From NCBI RefSeq assembly GCF_965204195.1, contig NZ_OZ241975.1, positions 3,224,001 to 3,288,000 on the forward strand: 64,000 nucleotides of DNA. Direction: 5' to 3'. Of the stretch, positions 33,509 to 42,290 are shown piece after piece (within the stretch, counting starts at the first letter, position 1; each line of letters starts with the position of its first letter). A program made the position numbers and the translations under genes. Origin of the DNA: Poriferisodalis sp965204195. GTDB taxonomy: Bacteria > Actinomycetota > Acidimicrobiia > Acidimicrobiales > Poriferisodalaceae. Under the pieces are notes generated by a model that ran no database searches, was not told the origin of the DNA, and saw nothing but the letters and a program-made list of their open reading frames with translations.

Positions 33509-35308
33509 CTACTCGCTGATGACCGTCCAGTCGTACATATCGAAGAATCCCCCGTACGGGCTGGACGCATAGGCGCCCGGTCCAGATACCGCTGTGGTAT
33601 CCCACGCCAGCAGATTCGGCAGCACGTACAGCGGAATCCACGGCACGTCGTCGGCCAGGATCTTGCTGAGCTGATGCACCATGTCCAATCGCTTCGCCGG
33701 GTCCACCTCGGCGTCGATGGCAAACGCCCGGTCGCTGGCTTCTTGGTTCCGGTAGGCCGTGAAGTTCTGGCCTGTGTAGCCGTTCTCTTCAGTCGGAACG
33801 CCGTCGATGTCGTAGTGGCTCGTCACCGACGGGTCGGGATTGGTGCTGTTTGCGAACAGTGCGACGGGGCCGAAGTTCATCACCGGCAGCCGGTTCTGGA
33901 ATAGCTCGCCCGCGTCGTAGTTGACGATGTCCCATCCGATGCCGAACGGCGCGGTCATCTCGGCCACGAGTGCCTGAACGTCCTCACGGCGCTTGTTGCC
34001 GGCCGTCGTGTTCCACGTCAGCACCAGTTCCTCGCCCTCCGGATTGACCCAGAGGCCGTCGGGAACGGGCCGTGTCCAGCCTTCGGCCTCGAGCAGCTCG
34101 GCAACCTTTTCGGCACTCTGGCCGTACCGGTTGAAGTCGGGCTGGCACCAGTCGCCGAACCCCGGGTTCCAGCCGGCGCATTGCAGCACCTGCGGGTCGG
34201 GGATGATCGACCCGAGCGCGACATCGGCGATCTGCTCGCGGTCGAGGGAGTAGGCGAGCGCCTGCCGCACGTTGCGTGTGATCTCAAATCTCCGGTCGGG
34301 GGCGATCTGGTTGATCCAGAGACCTTCGATGAACGTGCCCGCGCCGACTTCATAGGTCAGATCGCCGGTGATGCGTTCGCGGGCGCCCGGGAACGGCTGC
34401 GGGAACGCCGCCATCGCTTCGCCGGTCTGCAGCGCGAGTATCTCGGAGTCGGTGTCCTCGCGGGGCACCATCACGACCCTGTCGATGAGCGGAATCCGCT
34501 CGACATCCCAGTAGTTGCGGTTCGGCACCAGGATCTGCTGTTCCTGCGACCATGACTCCTGGATCCACGGCCCACCGGAGACGGTGATCTCATCGTTCCA
34601 CTGGTCGGCGATGTCGGTGTCGGGGCCGAGTTCGTGCGCCGGCAGCAGTCCACCGAACAGCGTCTGCCACGGTGCGTAGGGCTCGTCGAAGGTGACGACG
34701 GCCGTGTGGGGGTCGGAGTGGTCAATGTCGCTGATCTGGTCGGCACCGAGCGTGCTCAGTGTGCCGGTGGTGTCGAGCGCCGCCCGCCAGGTGAACCACA
34801 CGTCGGTGCTCGTGATGGGCGTGCCATCGCTCCAGACCGCATCGGGGTTGAGCCGGTACGTGAGCGTGAAGGTGCCGTCGTCGTCAATGACGAGGCCGCC
34901 GTTGTCGATGCTGGGCATCTCGGTGAGCAACGACGACGCCACATAGTTGTTCGACGGATCGAGCTCGGTCAGCCGAGGCAGGACATGCACGAGCGTCGAC
35001 CACAGGGTCCACGAAGCGTTGGCACACGACGTGACCGGGTTCAGGCACTCGGGCCACTGCTCGACGGCCAGCACGAGTGTGCCGCCGCTGGAACTGTCGC
35101 CTTCGTCGGGAGCGCCGGCGGCGTCGGCGGCGCTGGCCGTTGTCTCGGGTGCCGATCCCTCGGTGGACGTGTCACTGCCGCACGCCGCCATCAGCAGCAC
35201 AGCCAGCGTTGCTGTCACCAGTCGCCAGCCGCGGGAGAACCGCGTCCCTGAAGAGTTCAACGAGCGGGATGAGCCCCGCGCTCGCCCCTGCGCATGAAGC
35301 AATGTCAT
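33509..35308 (-). CDS. ABC transporter substrate-binding lipoprotein, family 5 (peptide/opine type)
   Basis: A 599-residue lipoprotein. The signal region RLVTATLAVLLMAAC ends in a lipobox with Cys43, followed by a Ser/Ala/Glu-rich linker. The SBP_bac_5 fold includes FTLTYRLNPDAVWSDGTPITSTDV and QALAYSLDREQIAD. The chosen ATG (MTLLHAQG) is 34 codons inside the longest frame, so that the signal peptide lies near the start. It is the first gene of the importer operon and should bind a peptide-like solute outside the cell. Confidence 0.9.
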   Translation of the reverse strand: MTLLHAQGRARGSSRSLNSSGTRFSRGWRLVTATLAVLLMAACGSDTSTEGSAPETTASAADAAGAPDEGDSSSGGTLVLAVEQWPECLNPVTSCANASWTLWSTLVHVLPRLTELDPSNNYVASSLLTEMPSIDNGGLVIDDDGTFTLTYRLNPDAVWSDGTPITSTDVWFTWRAALDTTGTLSTLGADQISDIDHSDPHTAVVTFDEPYAPWQTLFGGLLPAHELGPDTDIADQWNDEITVSGGPWIQESWSQEQQILVPNRNYWDVERIPLIDRVVMVPREDTDSEILALQTGEAMAAFPQPFPGARERITGDLTYEVGAGTFIEGLWINQIAPDRRFEITRNVRQALAYSLDREQIADVALGSIIPDPQVLQCAGWNPGFGDWCQPDFNRYGQSAEKVAELLEAEGWTRPVPDGLWVNPEGEELVLTWNTTAGNKRREDVQALVAEMTAPFGIGWDIVNYDAGELFQNRLPVMNFGPVALFANSTNPDPSVTSHYDIDGVPTEENGYTGQNFTAYRNQEASDRAFAIDAEVDPAKRLDMVHQLSKILADDVPWIPLYVLPNLLAWDTTAVSGPGAYASSPYGGFFDMYDWTVISE

Positions 35309-35493
35309 GGGAGAAACGTAACGCTCTGGCACTCGGCCGCGATGTTGTTCCGCGTTGTTCCGAGTCGGTGTCCTGCCAAGCCGACTGCGTGTGCATTGAC
35401 GACATGGCACGCATGCGGTGAGCGGTTCTGGCAGAGTTTGCGGGATTCAGCCGGGCACTCCGGCTCATTGGCAACCACTGGGGGCATACCGAG

Positions 35494-37977
35494 GTGCTGG
35501 ACGGCTACCGGATTCTGGATCTGACCGACGACCGGGGCCATCTCGCCGGAATGCTGCTGGCTCAGCTCGGCGCAGAGGTGGTGCTCTGCGAGCCGCCCAG
35601 TGGGCACCGCACCCGTCACCGTGGTCCGTACGTCGATGACGTGACCGACCCGGAGCGCGCTATCGAATTTCTCGTCTACAACCGGGGCAAGCACTCGGTG
35701 GTCATCGAGAACCCGGCGCAGATTACCGAGCTCGCCGCTGGCTGTGATGCGGTGGTCTCGTGCGGCGCATTCGACGTCGACCTTGATGCGCTGCGCGCTG
35801 CGAGCCCGCAGCTGGTGACCGCGGCCATCACGCCGTTCGGCGAAACAGGCCCCAAGACCGCCTGGGCCGCTACTGACCTCACCATCGCCGCTTCCAGCGG
35901 CACGATGTCGCTCACCGGCGACCGCGACCGGGCACCGGTGCGCATCGGGCCGCCGCAGACCTGGCACAACGCTGCGGTGGACACCGCCGGCGCGATCCTC
36001 ATGGCGCTGCACGAACGGCAGACCTCCGGGCTGGGACAGCACGTCGACACGTCGGCCCAGCAGTCGTTCGTGGACTGCACGCAATTCCAGATGATGGCGG
36101 TGCTCACCGGCGGCGAAGTGCCCGTGCGGCTTCCGGGAGCGGTGAACCTGGGCGGCTTCCTGATCCCCTGGGTGTACGAATGCGCCGACGGCTACGTGAC
36201 CGTCACGTTCCTGTTCGGTCCGATGATCGCCCCGTTTACGAGCAGGATCCTGAGCTGGGCCTGCGAGGAGGGGTTCTGCGAGCCCGAGCTGCGCGACAAG
36301 GACTGGGTGGACTTCGGCATGGCCATCGTGGAGGGCCGAGAGTCGATGGACACGTTCGATCAGGCCATCAAGGCCCTGACCTCGTTCGTAGCCACCAAGA
36401 CCAAGGCTGAGCTGCTGGAACGGGCGCTGGCCGACAACCTGCTCATCGCGCCGATCACCACCACTGCCGACGTGCTCGCCCTCGAGCATCTCGATGTGCG
36501 CGACTACTGGCAGCAGGTCGAGATGCCGCGCGCCGACGGTCCCGCGCCGGTGCGGCTCTGCGGGGCGCTCGCCAAGACCACCGGCGAGCCGCTGGCCGAC
36601 CTGCCGGTAGCCCCCCGGCTGGGTGAGCACACGGCCCACTACCTCGGCAGCGGCAGCTCCGCCGGGCCGGTGATCACCGCGCGCCCACGGGCAGAGGCCG
36701 CACCCGCGGGGCAGCAGATGGAGCGCCCGCTCGACGACATCAAGATCCTCGACTTCATGTGGGCGCTGGCAGGCCCCGGCGCCACGCGCACGCTGGCCGA
36801 CTACGGCGCCACCGTGGTCAAGGTCGAGAGCGAGCTGAAGCCCGACGTGCTGCGCGGCGTCCACCCGTTCATCGGCGAGGAAGGCGGGCAGGAGAACGCC
36901 CTGCAGTTCCACTCGATCAATGCCGGGAAGATGGACCTGACGCTCGACCTGTCGCTGCCCGAGGCGCGTGCGGTGATCCTTGACCTCGTGGCGTGGTGCG
37001 ACGTGCTCACCGAGTCGTTCTCGCCGAAGGCCATGGAGAACTGGGGCCTCACCTACGAAGTGCTGCGCGAGGTGAACCCCGAGCTGGTCATGTTCTCGAG
37101 CTGCCTGATGGGCCAGACCGGGCCGATGCGCATGTACGCCGGCTTCGGCACGATGGCAGCGGCCATCGCCGGCTTCTACCCGGTGACGGGATGGCCCGAC
37201 CGCATCCCGGCGGGGCCGTTCACCGCCTACACCGACTACATCTCGCCGAAGCTGGGCGTGATGCTGATCCTGTCGGCACTGGCCGAGCGCGACCGCACCG
37301 GGCGGGGTCAGCACATCGACTTCGCCCAGATGGAGGGCGCGCTGCATTTCCTGGCAACCGAGTTCGCCGACGAGGAGATCAATGGCCGCACGGCGGGCCG
37401 GGCCGGCAACGCCGACCGCCACATGTGCCCCCACGGCGTGTACCCCGCGGCAGGCGACGACCGCTGGGTAGCGATCGCCTGCGAGACCGAGGCGCAGTGG
37501 GACGCCCTGGCGGCGCTGATGGCTGAGGCTGCGGCCGGCAACGCCGAACTGGAACAGGCGCTCGACTCGCTGAGCGCCGGTGCAAACGGGGGCCTTGCAA
37601 ACCTCGACGCAGACGGCCGTCGAGCGCACGCCGAGGCCATCGACGCTGCAGTCACGGCGTGGACGGAGCCTCAGGCAGCAGCCGACATCGAGGCAGCGCT
37701 CCAAGCATGCGGCGTGCCGGCCCACCGTGTGAACGACGCAGCAGATCTGATGGCTGACCCGCAGATCGTGGCTCGCGATCACTTCCTGTCGGTACCGCAC
37801 GCCAAGCACGGCCACACCTGGGTCGAGAACAGCAACTTCGAGCTGTCACGCACGCCCGGTCGGCCGCTGTGGGGCGGTCCGATGTTCGGCGAGCACAACA
37901 TGGAGGTGCTCGAAGGCATCCTCGGTTACGACGCCGACAAGATCGCCGAACTCGTCATAGCCGGCGCCCTCGCCTGA
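35494..37977 (+). CDS. Fused two-domain CaiB/BaiF-type CoA-transferase (copy 1)
   Basis: An 827-residue tandem fusion of two class III CoA-transferase domains. The first is residues 1-390 (YRILDLTDDRGHLAGMLLAQLGAEV, with GLGQHVDTSAQQ). The second starts near 410 (DIKILDFMWALAGPGATRTLADYGATV, with GRGQHIDFAQME). The Asp in each GQH(V/I)D motif aligns with the expected catalytic Asp, so both halves may be active. These enzymes move CoA between carboxylic acids. A divergent ABC importer lies upstream. Its 3' end is duplicated 1.6 kb downstream, beyond a DUF4143 cassette. Confidence 0.9.
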   Translation: MLDGYRILDLTDDRGHLAGMLLAQLGAEVVLCEPPSGHRTRHRGPYVDDVTDPERAIEFLVYNRGKHSVVIENPAQITELAAGCDAVVSCGAFDVDLDALRAASPQLVTAAITPFGETGPKTAWAATDLTIAASSGTMSLTGDRDRAPVRIGPPQTWHNAAVDTAGAILMALHERQTSGLGQHVDTSAQQSFVDCTQFQMMAVLTGGEVPVRLPGAVNLGGFLIPWVYECADGYVTVTFLFGPMIAPFTSRILSWACEEGFCEPELRDKDWVDFGMAIVEGRESMDTFDQAIKALTSFVATKTKAELLERALADNLLIAPITTTADVLALEHLDVRDYWQQVEMPRADGPAPVRLCGALAKTTGEPLADLPVAPRLGEHTAHYLGSGSSAGPVITARPRAEAAPAGQQMERPLDDIKILDFMWALAGPGATRTLADYGATVVKVESELKPDVLRGVHPFIGEEGGQENALQFHSINAGKMDLTLDLSLPEARAVILDLVAWCDVLTESFSPKAMENWGLTYEVLREVNPELVMFSSCLMGQTGPMRMYAGFGTMAAAIAGFYPVTGWPDRIPAGPFTAYTDYISPKLGVMLILSALAERDRTGRGQHIDFAQMEGALHFLATEFADEEINGRTAGRAGNADRHMCPHGVYPAAGDDRWVAIACETEAQWDALAALMAEAAAGNAELEQALDSLSAGANGGLANLDADGRRAHAEAIDAAVTAWTEPQAAADIEAALQACGVPAHRVNDAADLMADPQIVARDHFLSVPHAKHGHTWVENSNFELSRTPGRPLWGGPMFGEHNMEVLEGILGYDADKIAELVIAGALA
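37891..37977 (+). repeat. Left border duplication of accessory cassette C (CoA-transferase 3' end)
   Basis: The last 87 bases of the CoA-transferase gene, including its stop. They recur at 39608-39694 with five substitutions, about 94 percent identity by eye. Confidence 0.92.
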
Positions 37978-38082
37978 CACTCAGCGCATTCCGTCGCCCC
38001 GCGAAGTCACGCACTATGTCCGTTGAGAAAAACTGCGACAGATGCCTGACAATTTCTGCGCGAATAGGGCCAGATCGAGCTG

Positions 38083-39423
38083 TCATTCCCACAGTCGGCG
38101 GATGGGGATCGCGTGCAACCGGTCGCCGAAGCTGGCACTGATCTCGCCGTCGTAGAGCACCGCACCGCACACGAAGCGACCTCCAGCGGCTCGGCGGAGC
38201 TTGCGCAGGCCGCTGAAGTCCGACTCGGTGACGGTGGCTGCGGCCTTTACTTCGATGCCTGCAAGCTGTTCAGCACCGCGTTCGATCACGATGTCCACTT
38301 CGGTGCCGTCGCGGTCACGAAAGTGAAAGAACTGCAGATCGGCGTCGTGCCAGCTGGCTTGGCGCCGCAATTCGCCGAACACGAAGGTCTCGAGCACGGT
38401 TCCGAGCAGTCCGCGGTCCGCCCATAACGCGTCTGGCGAGGCCCCCAACAGCGCGCACGCGATGCCGCTGTCGCCGAGATGCAGCTTCGGCATCTTGACG
38501 AGGCGCTTGGCGCGGTTGCTGTGCCACGGCGGCAGCAGTTCGATGATGAACAAGCGCTCGAGCAGCGCCAGATACGAGCGAATCGCGGGCGTGCTCAGCT
38601 GAAACGGGGCCGCCAGCCGGCTGACGTTGAACAGCCCAGCGGTCTGCGCGGCTGCCGCGGCCAGCAGGCGTGGCATGACGTCGAGCTGCCTGATCCGGGC
38701 TAGCTCCAGCACGTCGCGTTGGATGACCGTCTCCACGAAATTGCCATACCACCGCGCACGACGGCGCCCTTGGGGGCGTGCCAGCGCAGCCGGGAAGCCT
38801 CCCGCACAGATGCGTTCGGCGAGCTCGTGCCCGAGTCGCTGATGCGCTGAGGTGCCGAAACCGTCGTCGAACAGCTTGTCCAGGAACCCCCGGCGTTGGG
38901 CGATCCAGCTGCTCGGCGTCGTGTCGCGGTACTCGGCCTCGGTCTGAGCACTCAGCTCAGCTTGAGACAACGGGTGCAGCCGGACAACATCCATGCGACC
39001 GGCGAGCGAGTCGGCCAAGCGGGGAAGCGACAGCACGTTGGTCGAGCCGGTCAGCACGAAGCGACCCGGCCGGCGGTTCCGGTCGATAGCGACCTTGAGG
39101 GCCGACATCAGCTCCGGCGCGCGCTGCACCTCGTCTAACACAACCCGCGGCGGCAGATCGGCGACGAAGCCGACCGGGTCGGCATTCGCGGCGGCCAGCG
39201 CTGCGCGGTCGTCGAGCGTCAGATACGCGTAGCGCAGCTCATCGGCATCATTGATGTTCGAAGCACGGGCACCCGGCAGGTGGCTCGGCGCGCACAATGC
39301 CTGCGCCAGTGTGGTCTTGCCGCACTGGCGCGGGCCATGAATCAGAACAGCCGGCGAGTCCGCAAGAGCCTCCGCCAAATGCCGCGCAGCGAAACGAGGG
39401 ATCAGTGGCACATCGGTCATCAC
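38083..39423 (-). CDS. ATPase with DUF4143 domain
   Basis: A 446-residue protein. Walker A (IHGPRQCGKTTLAQAL) is near residue 29, Walker B (PRVVLDEVQRAPEL) near 95, and FVLTGSTNVLSLPR is the sensor segment. The C-terminal DUF4143 half has FLVFGELRRQ-like sequence, then FRDRDGTEVDIVIERG and AGIEVKAAATV, which looks like a PD-(D/E)XK nuclease-type core (EVD...EVK). The family is widespread, often mobile, and of poorly known function. The gene lies alone between two copies of a CoA-transferase 3' end and is preceded by five 13-base repeats at 23-base spacing. Confidence 0.9.
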   Translation of the reverse strand: MMTDVPLIPRFAARHLAEALADSPAVLIHGPRQCGKTTLAQALCAPSHLPGARASNINDADELRYAYLTLDDRAALAAANADPVGFVADLPPRVVLDEVQRAPELMSALKVAIDRNRRPGRFVLTGSTNVLSLPRLADSLAGRMDVVRLHPLSQAELSAQTEAEYRDTTPSSWIAQRRGFLDKLFDDGFGTSAHQRLGHELAERICAGGFPAALARPQGRRRARWYGNFVETVIQRDVLELARIRQLDVMPRLLAAAAAQTAGLFNVSRLAAPFQLSTPAIRSYLALLERLFIIELLPPWHSNRAKRLVKMPKLHLGDSGIACALLGASPDALWADRGLLGTVLETFVFGELRRQASWHDADLQFFHFRDRDGTEVDIVIERGAEQLAGIEVKAAATVTESDFSGLRKLRRAAGGRFVCGAVLYDGEISASFGDRLHAIPIRRLWE

Positions 39424-39474
39424 CCAGCCTCCCTTGCCCGCCGCCCCACGGCTCAGCTACATCTCGACGGTTCA

Positions 39475-39579
39475 CGGCTGATTGAAACTATATCTAGCGG
39501 CTGATTGAAAGTTCATCCATCGGCTGATTGAAATTTTCCTTAACGGCCAATTGCAACGTCAATGCACGGCTGATCGAAG
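39475..39579. promoter_or_regulatory. Five 13-base repeats with exact 23-base period upstream of the DUF4143 gene
   Basis: CGGCTGATTGAAA occurs at 39475, 39498 and 39521, with degenerate copies at 39544 (CGGCCAATTGCAA) and 39567 (CGGCTGATCGAAG). The spacing is 23 bases each time, and most 10-base spacers are AT-rich. The array begins 52 bases upstream of the divergent ATPase start. It looks like an operator array or iteron cluster. No protein, CRISPR or transposon terminus explains it. Confidence 0.85.
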
Positions 39580-39607
39580 CCTTCTTCCGCGGAACGACGC
39601 TGCCGCC

Positions 39608-39694
39608 GAGCACAACATGAAGGTGCTCGAAGGCATCCTCGGCTACGACGCCGACAAGATCGCCGAACTCGTCATCGCCGGCGCCATCACCTGA
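39608..39694 (+). repeat. Right border duplication of cassette C
   Basis: This encodes EHNMKVLEGILGYDADKI, then AELVIAGAIT and a stop, matching the end of CoA-transferase copy 1 with three amino-acid changes. There is no start codon or rest of the gene. It is 40 bases before the RidA gene. Confidence 0.92.
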
Positions 39695-39733
39695 GCGGCT
39701 GCACCGGTCTTCGCTGCGCTCCACAATGTCGGG

Positions 39734-40144
39734 ATGAGCAATGACGGGGGCGCTTCAGGCGTCGACAGGCAGAACATCTCGAGCGGCGGGCCGCTGGAGC
39801 CCGTGGCCGGCTACTCGCGGGCAGTGCGGCTCGGCGATTGGGTCGCGGTATCGGGGAGCACGTCACTAGGGCCCGACGGCGTGGCGCACCCGGGCGACTG
39901 CTACGGGCAGGCCATCTACACGCTGGGGGTCATCGAGCAGGCACTGGCGGAGGCGGGAGCGCAGATGAGCGATGTCGTGCGGACTCGCTCGTTCGTCACC
40001 GATATCGGCATGCTTGACGACTTCATCCGCGCCCACGGCGAGGTGTTCGGCGACATCCGGCCGGCGTCAACGCTCGTCGAGGTGTCGGGGCTGATCCATC
40101 CCGACCTCGTCATCGAGATCGAAGTCGACGCGATCATTCCCTGA
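39734..40144 (+). CDS. RidA/YjgF family protein
   Basis: A 136-residue RidA-type protein. The pattern AVRLGDWVAVSGSTSLGPDG, then SDVVRTRSFVTDI (Arg near residue 89) and RPASTLVEVSGL, is typical. Many members deaminate reactive enamine or imine intermediates in the cytosol; some act on other imines. It precedes the D-aminoacyl-tRNA deacylase gene with only four intervening bases, so the two are probably co-transcribed. The upstream region is the duplicated CoA-transferase end. Confidence 0.9.
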   Translation: MSNDGGASGVDRQNISSGGPLEPVAGYSRAVRLGDWVAVSGSTSLGPDGVAHPGDCYGQAIYTLGVIEQALAEAGAQMSDVVRTRSFVTDIGMLDDFIRAHGEVFGDIRPASTLVEVSGLIHPDLVIEIEVDAIIP

Positions 40145-40148
40145 GCAC

Positions 40149-40586
40149 ATGCGAGCACTGGTGCAGCGGGCCGCCGAGGCTCGGGTGCGAGTCGACGGCG
40201 AGGTCGTCGGCGAGATCGGTCCCGGGCTGTGCTGCCTGGTGGGCGCAACGCACGACGACAGCACTGAGTTGGCGCGCAAGCTGGCCAGCAAGATCTGGAA
40301 CCTGCGGATTTTCGCCGACGAGAACGGCCAGATGAACCGGTCGGTGGCCGAGACCGGTGGCGAGGTGCTGGTGGTGAGCCAGTTCACGCTCTACGGCGAC
40401 ACCCGCAAGGGCCGCCGCCCGTCGTTCGTTGCAGCCGCCGCGCCCGATCAGGCCACCGGGCTGATCGACGAACTGGTTGCAGAGCTGCGCCGCCTCGGCG
40501 CCAACGTGGCCACTGGCTCGTTCGGGGCCGAGATGGCAGTCGAGCTGATCAACGACGGCCCGGTCACGCTGATGCTCGAAGTCTGA
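40149..40586 (+). CDS. dtd: D-aminoacyl-tRNA deacylase
   Basis: A 145-residue DTD enzyme that hydrolyses D-amino acids (and glycine from tRNA-Ala) off mischarged tRNAs. Diagnostic segments are SQFTLYGDTRKGRRPSF and GSFGAEMAVELINDGPVT, which form the active-site pocket around the cross-subunit Gly-cis-Pro region. Length is typical. The preceding RidA gene ends four bases before its start. Confidence 0.95.
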   Translation: MRALVQRAAEARVRVDGEVVGEIGPGLCCLVGATHDDSTELARKLASKIWNLRIFADENGQMNRSVAETGGEVLVVSQFTLYGDTRKGRRPSFVAAAAPDQATGLIDELVAELRRLGANVATGSFGAEMAVELINDGPVTLMLEV

Positions 40587-40611
40587 CTCCGGCACTCCCG
40601 CTGAACAGCTG

Positions 40612-41031
40612 TCAGACGGGGGTGAAACGCAGCAGTGCGGGGCCGTCGGGTGTGGGGTCGAAGACGGCCTGCACGGCTTGGCCGATGTGGACCGTCTCGG
40701 GGTCGCAACCGACGATGTTGGTGAGCACTCGGGGGCCCTCTTCGAGCTCGACGTAGGCCAGCACGAACGGGGCCGCCTTGCGCCACGAACCCGGGATGCG
40801 GCGGGTGACCGTGCAGCTGTAGACGGTGCCTCGCCCCGAAGCCTCGAACCAGGTCACCGAGGTGCTGCCGGGCTGATCGCAGCGTTCCCGCGGGTACCAC
40901 ACGACGTCACCGCTGTCGTCGCAGCGGGGCAGCACCAGTCGGCCTTCGGCGGTGGCATCCCAGAACCGCTGCGTCTCGAGATTCACCGTCGGCGGCGGCA
41001 CCGGCAGGCCGAACTGCCCGAGTTCGCTCAT
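40612..41031 (-). CDS. Zn-ribbon/OB-fold protein (DUF35 type)
   Basis: A 139-residue protein starting MSELGQFGLP. It has the N-terminal helix FWDATAEGRLVLPRC, then a Cys-rich ribbon (Cys at PRCDDSG and RERCDQPG, only two of the usual four) and an OB-fold, AVQAVFDPTPDG. It usually acts as the partner of a thiolase-like lipid-transfer protein in acyl-CoA (often steroid side-chain) metabolism. Its start overlaps the stop of the thiolase-like gene by four bases. Confidence 0.85.
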   Translation of the reverse strand: MSELGQFGLPVPPPTVNLETQRFWDATAEGRLVLPRCDDSGDVVWYPRERCDQPGSTSVTWFEASGRGTVYSCTVTRRIPGSWRKAAPFVLAYVELEEGPRVLTNIVGCDPETVHIGQAVQAVFDPTPDGPALLRFTPV

Positions 41032-42194
41032 GTCGACCTGCCCATCACGAGCGTGGCGCTTCCCATGCGGGTGGCGAGGCTGCCTCCGGTGCCGTGCGCC
41101 AGGGCCAGCTCGCAGTCGGGCACCTGCACGGCCGCTTGGGCCTCGCCGCGCAGCTGGCGCACGGCTTCGACCACCTTGGTCATGCCGCCGCGGTTGGCCG
41201 GATGGTTGTTGCACAGGCCGCCGCCGTCGGTGTTGAACGGCAGCGCACCGCCGGGCGACTGCAGAGCGCCGTCGGACACGAAGCGTCCGCCATGACCCTT
41301 TTCGCAGAAGCCGAGGTCCTCCAGCGTCATCAGCACCGTGATCGTGAAGCTGTCGTAGATCGACACGTAGTCGATGTCGGCGGGCGTCACCCCGGCTTCG
41401 GCAAACGCCAGCGGCCCCGAGCGCGTCGCCCCCGTGTGGATCAGATCGATGCGCCCGCCCGAGGTGTGCTTGATGGCGGTTCCCGTTCCCAGCACCGGCA
41501 CGCAGTGACGGTCAAGCGACGCCGCCACCGCTTCGCTGACCAGCACGAGGGCACCGCCGCCGTCGGTGATCACACAGCAGTCCAGGCGATGCAGCGGGTC
41601 GGAGATCACGGGCGAGGACACCACTTCATCCACGGTGACCACGTCTTGGAGGAAGGCGTGCGGATTGTGCTGGGCATGCGTGGATGCCGCCACCTTCACC
41701 TCGGCCAGCTGTTCAGAGGTAGTGCCGAACTCGTGCATGTGCCTAGCAGCGGCCAGCGCGTACCCGCCGGGCACCGACATGCCGAACTGGTTCTCGAACG
41801 ATGCCTCCGGCGCGGAACTGAACCGAGCGCTGCCGCCCGGCCCGGCGCCACCGGTGCGCGGCTTGCCGGCCAGCGTGATCAGCGCCACATTCACGTGGCC
41901 TGCAGCAATGGCCGCAGCGGCATGCTGAACATGGACCAAGTACGCCGAGCCGCCGGTCTCGGTGTCGTCGATGTAGGTGAGGTCGAGGCCGAGGTACTCC
42001 GCCATCGACAGGGCGCCGAAGCCGGGTGCGTCGCCGGCCGAGTAGTAGGCGTCGACGTCGGCCAGGGTCAGCCCGGCGTCGGCCAGCGCGCCCGCAGCCA
42101 CCTCGGCGTGGATCTGCGGCAGCGTGCGGTCGGGCAGCTCGCGGCCGGGATGCTCGTACACCCCGGCGATGAGCGCCTTGCCTCGAATCGTCAC
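41028..42194 (-). CDS. Thiolase-like lipid-transfer protein
   Basis: A 388-residue thiolase-superfamily protein of the lipid-transfer/SCP-x group. It includes GALADAGLTLADVDAYYSAGDAPG, DPLHRLDCCVITDGGGAL and SIYDSFTITVLMTLEDLGFCEKG, with a late NTDGGGLCNNHPANRGG segment and a HGTGG near the end. The N-terminal nucleophile Cys of thiolases is not visible, which suits the lipid-transfer subgroup that may work as a retro-aldolase with the OB-fold partner. The GTG start follows GCCGCCGGTGACG with no strong ribosome site. Confidence 0.85.
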   Translation of the reverse strand: MTIRGKALIAGVYEHPGRELPDRTLPQIHAEVAAGALADAGLTLADVDAYYSAGDAPGFGALSMAEYLGLDLTYIDDTETGGSAYLVHVQHAAAAIAAGHVNVALITLAGKPRTGGAGPGGSARFSSAPEASFENQFGMSVPGGYALAAARHMHEFGTTSEQLAEVKVAASTHAQHNPHAFLQDVVTVDEVVSSPVISDPLHRLDCCVITDGGGALVLVSEAVAASLDRHCVPVLGTGTAIKHTSGGRIDLIHTGATRSGPLAFAEAGVTPADIDYVSIYDSFTITVLMTLEDLGFCEKGHGGRFVSDGALQSPGGALPFNTDGGGLCNNHPANRGGMTKVVEAVRQLRGEAQAAVQVPDCELALAHGTGGSLATRMGSATLVMGRST

Positions 42195-42290
42195 CGGCGG
42201 CACGCTAGCCGCCGCCCACGACGCGGTGCCCGATCTGCGCTGGTGCCGAGTCGTCGGTCGGCGTCGGGAGCGAGCGTTAGCTTCGCGGCG

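Noticed and set aside
35340..35365. Repeated GTTGTTCCG motif in the divergent region before CoA-transferase copy 1 as an operator
   Set aside because: Only two short copies and no dyad. Too little to support a site.
35305..37815. Long antisense open frame of 836 codons opposite the CoA-transferase
   Set aside because: It is the high-GC shadow of a clear two-domain CoA-transferase. Its translation is rich in His/Arg/Gln and has no motif.
39475..39579. Repeat array as a small CRISPR
   Set aside because: The repeat unit is only 13 bases with 10-base spacers, copies decay within the array, and no cas gene is near. An operator or iteron array fits better.
41094..42290. N-terminal extension of CoA-transferase copy 2
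   Set aside because: This part of the open frame is antisense to the thiolase-like gene. The transferase fold begins at the ATG at 42291.
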